Shown here piece by piece: positions 1-8,968 of a stretch of 54,119 nt of DNA. Under the pieces are notes generated by a model. That model made no database searches. It saw only the letters and a program-made list of their open reading frames with translations, and had not been told where the DNA came from. This DNA is from a bacterium (GTDB lineage Bacteria > Elusimicrobiota > Elusimicrobia > UBA1565 > UBA9628): assembly GCA_021846045.1 (NCBI GenBank), contig JAJZCM010000006.1, positions 1 through 54,119 of the forward strand. Reading direction: 5' to 3'. The first letter of the stretch is position 1; each line of letters starts with the position of its first letter. The position numbers and the translations under genes were made by a program.

Positions 1-2
1 AC

Positions 3-170
3 GAATTCGTGTGGAACTACGTCAAGAACGAAGGCGTCAGCAAGAAGCCGTTGAAGCGCAACGAGTCGCTTCGGCGGAGTGTCGAAAGCGATCTCGCCGG
101 CATCAAGCGTCGTCCCGCGCTGGTACGCTCATTCTTCGGAGCGCCAAGTGTATCCTATACCAAGGACTGA
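3..170 (+). pseudogene. IS630-type transposase, C-terminal end (cut by window edge)
   Basis: An open frame enters from the left edge and runs 55 codons to TGA at 168-170. It begins EFVWNYVKNEGVSKKPLK, which matches the C-terminal end of IS630/DDE_3 transposases, where a LNPxExxW motif carries the last catalytic acid. The visible E would be that residue and the rest lies outside the window. The tail (about 30 residues ending SVSYTKD) is typical in length. Whether the full gene is intact cannot be seen. The 200 nt between this stop and the next gene hold no gene I recognise. Confidence 0.7.
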
Positions 171-369
171 TTAGTATGAGCGTTCTGCTGCGGCTCGCGC
201 CGAGAAACGGCGTGGCGGCGGACTTGTTTCTTCATGTGGACAAAAAAAGGACAAGCGCCGCCAATCCGACTAAGCGTTATTTATTGAATCCCGGAATTCT
301 GAGCGTTGCGTCTTTGCGCGCTGTCAGCGCGGTTGAGCGCGCGTTCATGCCGCCGACCCCGCTCAACGA

Positions 370-1104
370 TTAAAATCCAATGCCGGCGGTGATTTCTCCG
401 CCGGATATTCCGTGGAAAACCATGTAGGCCGCGCGGAGAGTCAGAAAGGGAATGGCGGTAAAATCAACTCCGGCGGCCAAGCGCGAGCCCGTGGCCGTGG
501 CGGAAAGGCCGTCAAGCCCGGCAAGTTGAGCGGTATTAATGGTGGCCTTGGTGTCGTCAAACCCAACTCCAACAAAAGGCTGAAGGATAGGGAGCCGCCA
601 TATAGCGCTGGCATCTGCGGATAAATGGGTCATTGAAAATGCGCTGTCATTGATCACGTCCCCCATGGCCGAGACCTCAACGGCTGGCAGGAAAAGCAGG
701 AGTCGCGAAGGCGTAAAAAGTCCGTAGCGAAGTCCCCCGCCTAAAACGGTCGCCCCATCATAGGTAAATCCGTGCGCGACGACATCCAGGTGAAAAGGAA
801 GGCCCAGCGTTGCCTGTAGCATGGGAAGTCCGAATTCCTTGACGCTGCCACCCTTGAGAACGGTATCGTTCGAGTTGGGAGCTGTCTGCATGACGCCGAC
901 CATGCTGACGGAGGCTCCGGGAAATCCGGTTGGGGGCGTCGGGTCGAACTCGGCTCCGCCCAATACGCCTCCGATGTCAAGGGCAAAGGGTTTTAGAGCT
1001 TGGGATTGGATTTGAGATGAAAACTGATTGAAAGGTCCCGCCCAAGATGAGAAAGGGACAAGAAAAACGATTGATAAAATCAGAAGGCGCAATTGATTTG
1101 ACAT
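370..1104 (-). CDS. Exported barrel-like protein, unknown function
   Basis: This 244-residue protein has a clear Sec signal peptide: a basic N-terminus, a hydrophobic stretch at residues 6-20 and cleavage near WAG. The mature part alternates glycine- and aromatic-rich strands and ends ITAGIGF. A final Phe is the usual signature of BamA-assembled outer-membrane beta-barrels, so I infer an outer-membrane protein. I do not recognise the family. It lies 31 nt after the desaturase stop on the same strand and is probably the last gene of the ahcY-desaturase transcript. Confidence 0.7.
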   Translation of the reverse strand: MSNQLRLLILSIVFLVPFSSWAGPFNQFSSQIQSQALKPFALDIGGVLGGAEFDPTPPTGFPGASVSMVGVMQTAPNSNDTVLKGGSVKEFGLPMLQATLGLPFHLDVVAHGFTYDGATVLGGGLRYGLFTPSRLLLFLPAVEVSAMGDVINDSAFSMTHLSADASAIWRLPILQPFVGVGFDDTKATINTAQLAGLDGLSATATGSRLAAGVDFTAIPFLTLRAAYMVFHGISGGEITAGIGF

Positions 1105-1135
1105 AAGGAAATGTTACAAAAATTGTGGGAGAATT

Positions 1136-2341
1136 CTAACGAGATTTGAAAATATCGGCTAAGGCCGTTAAAAGGACGATGCTTTTTGCCCCGGAATAAG
1201 AATAGGAAAAACGGTTGACGAGGTCCATGGCTTGGTTCCATGAACGCCGGGCATTGGCGAGTTCCTTGGAATACTTGCGGATATCGTTTCGGATTTCACG
1301 TCTCATTGTGACGGACCAATAGCGTTTGGCCCGAGAGTAATCCGTCTTTGCTTTTTGATATCTTTCCATCGCCAATAAGAAACTTTCGCGTCCGTTCTCA
1401 AGGACTTCTTGGGCTTTTTCCAGAATGCTTGAATCTATGGAAAGTTTTTGTTTCGCTTTTTCCATTTCGACTTCCAATCGGGCTTTGAGAATCAAGGGTT
1501 CAGGAACGCTCTTGAGCTTTGAGGTCAGCCCGATGGTTCGTGTGGCCCATAACCACCATTTGGTGATATCGAATTGATGCCAACGAATTCCGTTTCTCCA
1601 GTCAGCTGGAAACTTATGATGAAAATTGTGATAGCCTTCGCCAAAGGTCAAAGGAGCCAAGAAGCAATTATCTCGGGCGGAGTTGTTCATCGAATAGGGC
1701 TTGCCGCCCCAGACATGGGCTGCGGAATTAATCAGAAAGGTCATATGGTGGACGACCACCATCCTAAAGAGCCCGCCCCATAAAAATCCGCCGAGAGGGT
1801 GTCCCATGAGAAGTCCTAAAAAAGTCGGAAGCCCAAAGGAAACAGCGACGACCAAAAATGGATACCAGCGGTCTTGCCAGAGAACTAGGGGATCTTTTGT
1901 CAGATCGGGTGCGTTCTTTTTTCTCTCATCCGCCAAGGGATCGGCGTAGAAAATCCAACCCATGTGGGCGTAAAAAAATCCCTTTCCGATATTGTAAGGG
2001 TCTTTCTCGCCGTCCACATAGCGGTGGTGATCGCGGTGATCGGAAGCCCAGTTGAGAACGGAATTTTGCGCGGCGGCGGCCCCGAAGATGAGGTAAAAAA
2101 GTTGGAGACCTTTCCCGCATTCATAACTCCGGTGGGAATAATAGCGGTGGTACCCGGCGGTGATGGAAAGCCCGGTTGCCAAATACATGAGGGTAAAGAC
2201 CAGCAAATTGGCCCAGGGGAAACCATTATGAAGCCAATACCAAGTCACGCCGACAATGGCAAGAACGGGCGTCGTCGTCAACCAAAAAAGATTGAGGTAG
2301 TTGAGTTCTCTCTCTGGCGTTTCCATGGGCGCCATATTCAT
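1136..2341 (-). CDS. Membrane fatty-acid (acyl-CoA type) desaturase with helical C-terminal tail
   Basis: Residues 1 to about 280 form an integral-membrane delta-9-type desaturase. The three histidine boxes that bind the di-iron centre are visible: HRYYSH, DHRDHHRYVD and EGYHNFHHKF. Hydrophobic segments flank them. Such enzymes insert a double bond in acyl chains using O2 and an electron donor, which fits the cytochrome oxidase elsewhere in the window. After the last box, about 110 residues of charged, Lys/Glu/Arg-rich sequence predict long helices or coiled coil, which is not part of the core family. The start at 2341 is followed by two further Met codons, so the exact start is uncertain. 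It lies 15 nt behind ahcY and is probably co-transcribed. Confidence 0.9.
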   Translation of the reverse strand: MNMAPMETPERELNYLNLFWLTTTPVLAIVGVTWYWLHNGFPWANLLVFTLMYLATGLSITAGYHRYYSHRSYECGKGLQLFYLIFGAAAAQNSVLNWASDHRDHHRYVDGEKDPYNIGKGFFYAHMGWIFYADPLADERKKNAPDLTKDPLVLWQDRWYPFLVVAVSFGLPTFLGLLMGHPLGGFLWGGLFRMVVVHHMTFLINSAAHVWGGKPYSMNNSARDNCFLAPLTFGEGYHNFHHKFPADWRNGIRWHQFDITKWWLWATRTIGLTSKLKSVPEPLILKARLEVEMEKAKQKLSIDSSILEKAQEVLENGRESFLLAMERYQKAKTDYSRAKRYWSVTMRREIRNDIRKYSKELANARRSWNQAMDLVNRFSYSYSGAKSIVLLTALADIFKSR

Positions 2342-2356
2342 CAGCGAGAGGCGAGA

Positions 2357-3670
2357 TTAGTAACGATAATTCTCCGCTTTGTATGGCCCTTTGGAATTAA
2401 TGCCGAGGTATTCCGCTTGTTTTTGATTGAGGGATGTCAAATGAACGCCGAGTTTGTCCAAATGAAGCCGGGCGACTCTCTCATCTAAAAGTTTCGGCAG
2501 AGTGTAAACCTTGTTTTCGTATTTCTTGGCCTCGCGATTAGTCCACAGTTCCAATTGGGCGAGAACTTGATTGGAGAAAGAAATACTCATGACAAACGAG
2601 GGGTGCCCAGAGGCGCATCCAAGATTGACCAAGCGCCCTTCGGCTAGAACGATCAAAACCTTGCCGTCCGGCCAGGTGAATTGATCGACCTGAGGTTTAA
2701 CCGTCGTTTTCCGAAGCTTTTTATCATTCATCAGCGAAGCGACGTCAATTTCAAGGTCAAAATGCCCGATGTTGCAGACAATCGCGTGAGACTTCATTGC
2801 GTCCATGTGCTTTTTCGTGATAACGTCGCAGCAGCCGGTGGCGGTCACGAATATATCTCCGATGGAAGCGGCCTCATCCATCGTAATCACGGAAAACCCT
2901 TCCATTGAGGCTTGGAGGGCGGTAATAGGGTCGATTTCAGTAATGAAAACGCGGGCGCCCATTCCTTTAAAGGATTGCGCGCAGCCCTTGCCGACGTCTC
3001 CATATCCGCAGACGACTGCGATTTTCCCGGCGATCATGACATCGGTCGCGCGCTTAATGCCATCGAGCAGAGACTCGCGGCAGCCGTAGAGATTGTCGAA
3101 TTTTGATTTGGTGCATGAATCATTGACGTTGATGGCCGGAACCTTGAGTTTCCCTTGAGCTTCCCGTTGGTAAAGGCGATGAACACCGGTCGTCGTTTCT
3201 TCGGACAATCCTGCGATATCTTTTAAGAGCGCCGGATATTTGTCGTGAATCATGTTTGTCAAATCGCCGCCGTCATCAAGCAGTAGATTGGGACCGAGGT
3301 TTCCTTCAAATTGCAGGGTCTGCTCGATGCACCAATCGTATTCCTCAAGGGTCTCTCCTTTCCAGGCAAAGACAGGAATTCCGGCTTTGGCGATAGCGGA
3401 GGCGGCATGGTCTTGGGTTGAGAAAATATTGCATGAACTCCAGCGAACTTCCGCTCCCAGTTGAACCAAGGTTTCAATCAAAACTGCGGTTTCGATAGTC
3501 ATGTGAAGGCATCCCGCGATTCGGGCGCCTTGCAAGGGTTTTTTTCCGCGGAATTCCGCCCTTAGAGCCATGAGACCGGGCATTTCCGCTTCGGCTAAAG
3601 CGATTTCTTTTCTTCCCCAATCGGCGAGGGTGATGTCTTTAACTTTATAGTCCATGGCGGCGGTTGGCAT
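2357..3670 (-). CDS. ahcY: S-adenosylhomocysteine hydrolase
   Basis: AhcY splits S-adenosylhomocysteine to adenosine and homocysteine with bound NAD, removing the inhibitory product of methylation. The 437-residue length is normal. Visible signatures are [12 protein letters not shown], the DDGGDLTNM region near 131-140, the substrate Lys/Asp region [16 protein letters not shown], and the NAD-binding GYGDVGKG at 222-229. The C-terminus ends PYKAENYRY, typical of the family. I set the start at 3670 ([10 protein letters not shown]) because an AAGGAG sits 6-7 nt upstream. The frame is open further upstream but that part is not family sequence. Its likely -10 (TACAAT, complement of 3699-3704) overlaps the promoter of the divergent gmhA. 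Confidence 0.97.
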   Translation of the reverse strand: MPTAAMDYKVKDITLADWGRKEIALAEAEMPGLMALRAEFRGKKPLQGARIAGCLHMTIETAVLIETLVQLGAEVRWSSCNIFSTQDHAASAIAKAGIPVFAWKGETLEEYDWCIEQTLQFEGNLGPNLLLDDGGDLTNMIHDKYPALLKDIAGLSEETTTGVHRLYQREAQGKLKVPAINVNDSCTKSKFDNLYGCRESLLDGIKRATDVMIAGKIAVVCGYGDVGKGCAQSFKGMGARVFITEIDPITALQASMEGFSVITMDEAASIGDIFVTATGCCDVITKKHMDAMKSHAIVCNIGHFDLEIDVASLMNDKKLRKTTVKPQVDQFTWPDGKVLIVLAEGRLVNLGCASGHPSFVMSISFSNQVLAQLELWTNREAKKYENKVYTLPKLLDERVARLHLDKLGVHLTSLNQKQAEYLGINSKGPYKAENYRY

Positions 3671-3699
3671 AAATTTCTCCTTTTTTACATCTCGTTCTA

Positions 3700-3729
3700 T
3701 TGTAGCAAAACCGACCTGTGATATATAAT
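3700..3729 (+). promoter_or_regulatory. gmhA promoter, predicted leaderless
   Basis: TTGTAG (3700-3705), an 18-nt spacer and a perfect TATAAT (3724-3729). Only 7 nt separate the -10 from the gmhA ATG at 3737, so transcription should start at or next to the start codon. The reverse-strand ahcY -10 (TACAAT, 3704-3699) lies on top of the -35, so the two promoters probably compete for polymerase. Confidence 0.65.
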
Positions 3730-3736
3730 AAGGTCC

Positions 3737-4330
3737 ATGGATAAAATCAACAGTCGCATTGCTGAGGAATTGACGGAGAGCGGGCGAGTCATTTCCGAGT
3801 CCGCCCAAATGGCCCCTTTGCTTGAAAAAATAGCCGAGGAGCTGGTGTCTTGTTACCGCAGAGGAAATAAAATTTTGACTTTTGGAAATGGGGGTTCGGC
3901 CTGCGACGCCCAAAATTTCGCCGACGAACTCGTCGGCCGGTTTGAGAGAAACCGCCCGCCTCTTCCGGCCTTGGCTTTGACGACCAATACCTCGGATTTA
4001 ACCTCGATCTCGAACGACTTCGGCTACGACGTCGTTTTTGCCCGACAGCTTGAAGCTCACGCGAAAACCGGTGACATCGCGGTCGCTATTTCAACTTCAG
4101 GAAACTCCAAGAACGTTCTCTTGGCGGCGGAAGCGGCAAAAAAACTGGGGCTTTTGGTAATCGGCCTTTCCGGAGAAAGCGGGGGAAAACTTAAAAGCAT
4201 AGCTGACTTCTGCGTGTGCGTTCCTTCCAAAACGGTGGCGCGCATCCAAGAAGCGCATATCGCCATCATTCAAATTTGGTGCGGGATTATTGAAGATTCC
4301 CTTTTTCCGAACGCGCCCAAGGCCCATTGA
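3737..4330 (+). CDS. gmhA: Sedoheptulose-7-phosphate isomerase (SIS domain)
   Basis: GmhA turns sedoheptulose 7-phosphate into D-glycero-D-manno-heptose 7-phosphate, the first step to the ADP-heptose of LPS core. The 197-residue SIS-domain protein shows [21 protein letters not shown], an ISTSGNSKN phosphate-binding loop and QEAHIAIIQ near the C-terminus. In E. coli GmhA a zinc-ligand His occupies the position that is Asn here (AQNFADEL), while the nearby Glu and the QEAH histidine remain. The metal site may therefore differ. rfaE2 follows 10 nt after the stop, supporting a heptose role. There is no convincing SD and the mRNA is probably leaderless. Confidence 0.9.
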   Translation: MDKINSRIAEELTESGRVISESAQMAPLLEKIAEELVSCYRRGNKILTFGNGGSACDAQNFADELVGRFERNRPPLPALALTTNTSDLTSISNDFGYDVVFARQLEAHAKTGDIAVAISTSGNSKNVLLAAEAAKKLGLLVIGLSGESGGKLKSIADFCVCVPSKTVARIQEAHIAIIQIWCGIIEDSLFPNAPKAH

Positions 4331-4340
4331 CGGAGTGAGG

Positions 4341-4805
4341 ATGGGGGAAATCGTCTCTTTAAAGAAAGCGCTGAAAATCCGCGGGGAACTTAAAAAAAAG
4401 CGCAAGGTCGTCGTTTTTACCAATGGGGTTTTCGACATCTTGCATGCCGGCCATGTCCAGGTTTTATCACGGGCGAAAAAAATGGGAGATGTCCTGATCC
4501 TGGGTCTCAATCAAGACGAGTCGGTCCGGTTGCTTGGGAAAGGTCCCGGGCGGCCGCTTAACCGCTTTCAAGACCGCGCTGCGGTTCTGGCGGCCTTGTC
4601 TTCTGTGGACTATGTTATCGGTTTTAAGGAACAAACGCCTGAAAACCTGATTCGCTCACTAAGGCCCGATATTCTCGTTAAAGGCGCCGACTACAAAAAA
4701 AGCCAAATCGCCGGAGCCCCGTTTAGCGGAAAAGTCGCAAGGATTGCGCTCAAGAAAGGCTATTCCACCACGGCCCTCGTCAAGAAAATTCAGGGCTTGT
4801 CTTGA
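4341..4805 (+). CDS. rfaE2: D-glycero-beta-D-manno-heptose 1-phosphate adenylyltransferase
   Basis: A 154-residue nucleotidyltransferase matching the C-terminal half of E. coli HldE: VVFTNGVFDILHAGH contains the HxGH nucleotide-binding motif, followed by DVLILGLNQDESVR and LVKGADYKKSQI. It makes ADP-heptose from heptose 1-phosphate and ATP. The HldE kinase half is absent here and must be encoded elsewhere. The start at 4341 has GGAG at 4332-4335 and gives the usual N-terminus. The frame is open upstream into gmhA. Its 3' end overlaps the convergent gene by 16 nt. Confidence 0.92.
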   Translation: MGEIVSLKKALKIRGELKKKRKVVVFTNGVFDILHAGHVQVLSRAKKMGDVLILGLNQDESVRLLGKGPGRPLNRFQDRAAVLAALSSVDYVIGFKEQTPENLIRSLRPDILVKGADYKKSQIAGAPFSGKVARIALKKGYSTTALVKKIQGLS

Positions 4806-5335
4806 GCTTCGGTTTTTTCCTCTTTTTTCTTTCGTAACTTCTTGGCCTTGGCCGGTTTTTTCCCGCGTTCGCTTGCCTTAGGCTTTTCTTTAGTATTCAG
4901 CTTCTGAAGCTCCGCGATTTTCTCTTCCGCTTTCTTGACGTCCACAAGAAGGGGACTGGAAGGATGTGATTTTTCAAACGAGTTTAAGTCGGCTTGGGCT
5001 TCCTTGAGTTTTCCAGAGACGACTTCTTTAACGGCGGTGGAGAATTCATTTCGTTCCTTAAGGATCTGTTCTCTTCGGGAGATGTTGGATTTCTGCCAAG
5101 TCGGCTGATCGACATTAGAAAGGTTTTGCTTGCCTCCGCGGACTGCGGCGACCGCTACCAAATCATTCCTGTTTTCATAGCTTTGGCCTACCGAGGATGC
5201 GGAGAGGCTTTGTTCCAGTTGGGAGAACCAGTTCATCAATATCGTGGTGGTCGATTCCGGCTTTGAAGGTTCATCCGCCTTAAGCGAGCCGACGGCTAGG
5301 ACGCTGAGCGTCATTGCGACGATTATTTTTTTCAT
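4790..5335 (-). CDS. Small exported Lys-rich protein, unknown function
   Basis: This 181-residue protein has a signal peptide (MKKIIVAMTLSVLAVGSLKA). Residues 100-135 look like one or two TPR-type helices (KLKEAQADLNSFEKSHPSSP). The last 40 residues are a Lys/Glu-rich tail (KAKKLRKKKEEKTEAQ). Its start overlaps the stop of the NHL/transglutaminase gene by 4 nt (ATGA), implying translational coupling and a shared role. No family is recognised. Confidence 0.75.
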   Translation of the reverse strand: MKKIIVAMTLSVLAVGSLKADEPSKPESTTTILMNWFSQLEQSLSASSVGQSYENRNDLVAVAAVRGGKQNLSNVDQPTWQKSNISRREQILKERNEFSTAVKEVVSGKLKEAQADLNSFEKSHPSSPLLVDVKKAEEKIAELQKLNTKEKPKASERGKKPAKAKKLRKKKEEKTEAQDKP

Positions 5336-8300
5336 GGGTTTCCCTCCTGAAAATCTTTGACCAGTATTTCGACCGCCGGCCCATAAGAAGGATCAATCTC
5401 CTTTATTTGCCTTGCGGCTTCGGAAACTTTCCGAGCGTTTTTGAGGTGAATTTCCGTTTTCAGGAAATTCATCCAGATGTCGGGGTTCCCGGGATCGTTG
5501 AGAGCGGCTTTCTTATACCATTGTTGGGCCTTGCGGTATTTGCGCTTTAGGAAGTCGATATTGCCGAGATTGTTGTAAGCGGCCGCGCTGGTGGAACTGA
5601 TCGCCAGAACGGATTTAAATCTTTTCTTGGCCGCGCTGATATTTCCAGCCTCATATTCCCAAATGCCCAAGGCGAGCCGGGGATCAATGAGAGAAGAGTT
5701 TTCCGATATCTTTTCTTTCAGCCTTTTGCGGATTGAGTGATAGGCGGCGTGGAAGAGGCTTTTGGAACTTTGTTTGACGAATTTATCGACCGTTTCCATG
5801 TCCGGGGTTTCCGCTTTCCACTGGGTAGGCGGCATAGTGACGGGTTCGTAAGTTTCCCAGGCTTTACGAACATCGATGATGTGGACGGCGCCTTTTTTTA
5901 CTTCCGCGTTATAAGAATAGGCGGCGTTTCTGACCCCGTCGAGAAAGGGCTTTCCAATCAACGTCGATTCCACCGGAACCCAATACGTTCCTTCGTAGTT
6001 GACCAAACTGTCCTTGGGGAACGCGGCATCGGTCCAAGAAGAAGCGTGCGTATCGAACATAAACGCCATGTGTCCTGGGTAGTCAATGATGGCGGCGCGG
6101 ATGTTCGCCGCGTCCAGCATCGAGATAAACAAGGTTGTCAGGTCGTCGCATTGTCCGCTTTTTCGCCGAAGGGTTTCTCTGGGAAATTGCGCGTAATCAA
6201 CCGGGAAATTGGGGTCGGTTGAAGTTTTTTCAAAGGAATTCGCCGGATTTTCGGCGTATTGCATTCCGTAGACGCCCAAGGCTTCCCACAAACGCATGGT
6301 CGTTAAGACGTTTGAGTTGAGAGACGAGTCCGCTGAGAATTTTTCCTGATGGTGGAGAACGGCCCGCTCAAAATCAAATATGGGCGTATCGTTGGGAGTG
6401 ATGAAATTCGCGATTCGGCTAGGGTCTTGCCAAGTGATGGCGTTGCGGGAGTAAACCGTTAACGGTTCGGTAAGCGAAATCGTTTTCTTTTTGTTCTTTT
6501 TAAAATAGGTCAGCGTCAATTCCGCTTGGATGGGGGTTTCCTGCGTCACATTCAGGATGGTGTTGTTGAGCGTGGCGATCAGCGGAATGACGATGGAGGA
6601 CATGGGGTCCAATTTGTCAATGCGCATGTCGTAGCCGAAATCCATGTAGTTTTTGATTTGGAAAGTGAGCTTAAGATCCTTAAACGGCGCGTCGGAATTG
6701 TTGGTGATAGTGGCCGAACCGATGGGATGCTTTAAATACCATTTATAGTTGGCCGGAAATATTGACGCAAGCGTCACTGAGGAGATGGAAATTTCAGGCC
6801 GATTGGCGGTTCCGCCGACTAGCGCTTTAATCGCGCGGCTCTGAGAGCCGATGTCTCCGGTTTTAGCCTCGGTAGCCAAACGGTAGTAATAGATCTGGCC
6901 GGATTGCGCGCTTGAGTCTGCAAAGCGATTCTTGTCGGTCATTCCAATTTGGAGAAAGTCCTCGTATCTCTTGTCGGAGCGGTAAATGAGGTAATCTTTC
7001 GTCCAAGAATTTTTGACCGGCTCCCAAGAAAGTTCGACTATTCCTTCCTTGGAGGCGCTTGATATTGAAAGCGGGGCTGATAAAGAAGGATGGATGCGGA
7101 ACGAAAGAATGTGATTCCGCGAGCGGTCGGAAACCCTCAGAAGTTGTTTATCCACTGAGAGGGAAACTGGGTCTCCGATCAGGCTTCCGGAAAAGAAATC
7201 CATGATCCATCGCCCATCGGTTGAAAAAGCGGAAACGCGCTTGAGCTCGTGGTCGAGCACATAGATGTAGTTTTCGCCGTCAAAAGCCAGGGAGATGGGG
7301 TCCTCAAATTTGCCGGGGTCTTCTCCCTCTTGTCCCCAAGCGCTGATGAATTCTCCAGAGGGATTGCATTTGAACACTTTTTTAAGTCCACGATCCAGGA
7401 AATAAACAAATCCCGCATTGTCCCAAGCGACGGAAACCGGTTTTTCAAGCTCGAAGGCGCCGAGCTTGGGACCGATGGAAAAGAGATAAACTCCGTCAGG
7501 CGTATAGGCGTCGACCCGATGATTTCCCGGATCGGCGATGTAGAGGGTTCCGGCGCCGTTGATGGCCAGCCCCTCCGGGTAGCGAACCCTTCCTTCTTTT
7601 GAGAGACCATCAAACCAGCCGGTCGGTTCCGCGATGTTTTTATCCCACTTCCACGAATTCGTGGAGTTTTGAACGAAATGTTCGATGCGGTGTTTGGGCG
7701 CGTCCGAAACGTAAAGCCCGAGAGAGGGATCGATGGCCAATCCCGTCGCCTTCCATGTCTGGTATTCTTTTTTGCCCTTCTCTCCGAATTGAGATAAAAC
7801 ATTTCCTGATGAATCCAAGACATTGAACACGCCTTTTTTTTGCAAGTAGATATAGGTTTGGGCTTGACTGAGCAAAATCGGGTTGGCTGAATAATTCCAG
7901 ACGGAATCGGGGCCGGAGGGAAACAGTTTTGTGGCCGCGCTCGGGTGAAGGGGGCGGACTTTGAATTTATTAACTACCGAGACCAAGTTGACTGTCTTTT
8001 TCCCGCTGTCAAGGATGACGAGATGGCCGTTCTGGTTGATGTCAATGGAGCGCAGCCTTTTAAATTGCCCGGCGCCCACGCCTCTGCTTCCGAAATGTCC
8101 CAGTTCGGCCCCGTCCGGGCCCCATTCCGTGATTCGGCCTTGAGCGGCTGAAATTCCATAGATAAAACCGTATCGATCAACGGTGAAGTCTTGTCCGTTA
8201 AAGGGAATCGCGACCAAGAAATGGGCGGATGAGTCGAACTCCTCGAGGCGCCGGTTGGAATGGTCGAGAACGTAGATTCTGTCGGAGGCGTCAACAGCGA

Positions 8301-8826
8301 TTCTATCGGGCCGGGACCACTCTCCCGGAAGATCGCCTTTTTTTCCGAACCAAAAGAGAAACAATCCGTCCGGAGTAAAAACCTCGATTTTCCTGTTCCC
8401 TCTGTCGGCGACATAGATTCGGCCATCCGCTCCGATGGCGATGGCGGAGGGGTCGTCAAATTGTCCGGCGCGGGATCCCGGAACGCCCAAGGAAAATAAA
8501 AATTTTCCGTCACGGTCATAGGCCCTGAGGAGCGAATTTCCCGTGTCAGCGACATAGACCTTATTCGAAGCGACGGCCAATCCTTCCGGATCGCTTAATT
8601 TCGGGGCGTGTTTTGCGGGGAGAGCGGCCAAGGTCCCGTTTTTGTGATAAACGATGAGGCGTCCTTTTTCATCTAAAACGTAGTATCGGCCCAGACCGGA
8701 GCGGACGGCAATTGGGTTTTTTGCTTCTACGACGGAAAATGACGGTAGGAAGTGGACCGTGTCATAACTCCAGGACGCGGCGGGTAGAAGAGTCAGAAGG
8801 GCGGCGAGAATCGTTTTTGTTTTCAT
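5332..8826 (-). CDS. Exported NHL-repeat / FN3 / transglutaminase-like / TPR protein
   Basis: A 1164-residue protein with a signal peptide (MKTKTILAALLTLLPAASWS). Residues about 30-600 contain many NHL beta-propeller repeats (VADTGNSLLRAYDRDGKF, VADRGNRKIEVFTPDG and others), enough for two propellers. A fibronectin type III domain follows at about 600-690 (VELSWEPVKNSWTKDYLIYR). A transglutaminase/protease-like core lies at about 880-955, with Cys near 891 in SGQCDDLT, His near 920 in GHMAFMFD, and VPVEST where a third acid is expected. The C-terminus (about 1040-1164) has TPR motifs (AAAYNNLGNIDFLKRKYRKAQ). Such proteins are usually periplasmic or surface proteins. An amidase, protease or cross-linking role is possible, but the substrate is unknown. 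It is coupled to the small Lys-rich gene behind it. Confidence 0.85.
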   Translation of the reverse strand: MKTKTILAALLTLLPAASWSYDTVHFLPSFSVVEAKNPIAVRSGLGRYYVLDEKGRLIVYHKNGTLAALPAKHAPKLSDPEGLAVASNKVYVADTGNSLLRAYDRDGKFLFSLGVPGSRAGQFDDPSAIAIGADGRIYVADRGNRKIEVFTPDGLFLFWFGKKGDLPGEWSRPDRIAVDASDRIYVLDHSNRRLEEFDSSAHFLVAIPFNGQDFTVDRYGFIYGISAAQGRITEWGPDGAELGHFGSRGVGAGQFKRLRSIDINQNGHLVILDSGKKTVNLVSVVNKFKVRPLHPSAATKLFPSGPDSVWNYSANPILLSQAQTYIYLQKKGVFNVLDSSGNVLSQFGEKGKKEYQTWKATGLAIDPSLGLYVSDAPKHRIEHFVQNSTNSWKWDKNIAEPTGWFDGLSKEGRVRYPEGLAINGAGTLYIADPGNHRVDAYTPDGVYLFSIGPKLGAFELEKPVSVAWDNAGFVYFLDRGLKKVFKCNPSGEFISAWGQEGEDPGKFEDPISLAFDGENYIYVLDHELKRVSAFSTDGRWIMDFFSGSLIGDPVSLSVDKQLLRVSDRSRNHILSFRIHPSLSAPLSISSASKEGIVELSWEPVKNSWTKDYLIYRSDKRYEDFLQIGMTDKNRFADSSAQSGQIYYYRLATEAKTGDIGSQSRAIKALVGGTANRPEISISSVTLASIFPANYKWYLKHPIGSATITNNSDAPFKDLKLTFQIKNYMDFGYDMRIDKLDPMSSIVIPLIATLNNTILNVTQETPIQAELTLTYFKKNKKKTISLTEPLTVYSRNAITWQDPSRIANFITPNDTPIFDFERAVLHHQEKFSADSSLNSNVLTTMRLWEALGVYGMQYAENPANSFEKTSTDPNFPVDYAQFPRETLRRKSGQCDDLTTLFISMLDAANIRAAIIDYPGHMAFMFDTHASSWTDAAFPKDSLVNYEGTYWVPVESTLIGKPFLDGVRNAAYSYNAEVKKGAVHIIDVRKAWETYEPVTMPPTQWKAETPDMETVDKFVKQSSKSLFHAAYHSIRKRLKEKISENSSLIDPRLALGIWEYEAGNISAAKKRFKSVLAISSTSAAAYNNLGNIDFLKRKYRKAQQWYKKAALNDPGNPDIWMNFLKTEIHLKNARKVSEAARQIKEIDPSYGPAVEILVKDFQEGNP

Positions 8827-8968
8827 GATAAAAGGAGCATATCAATTTTTCAGGCTTCTCCGGCAATCTAAAATAGGAGTATAGCCCGTGATCCCCTCTA
8901 TTTCAAGGGGAAAGTTACCGCTGCGCCAAGCGTGGAATGTGCGATGCAAGGATTTCCGGCAATCCAGG

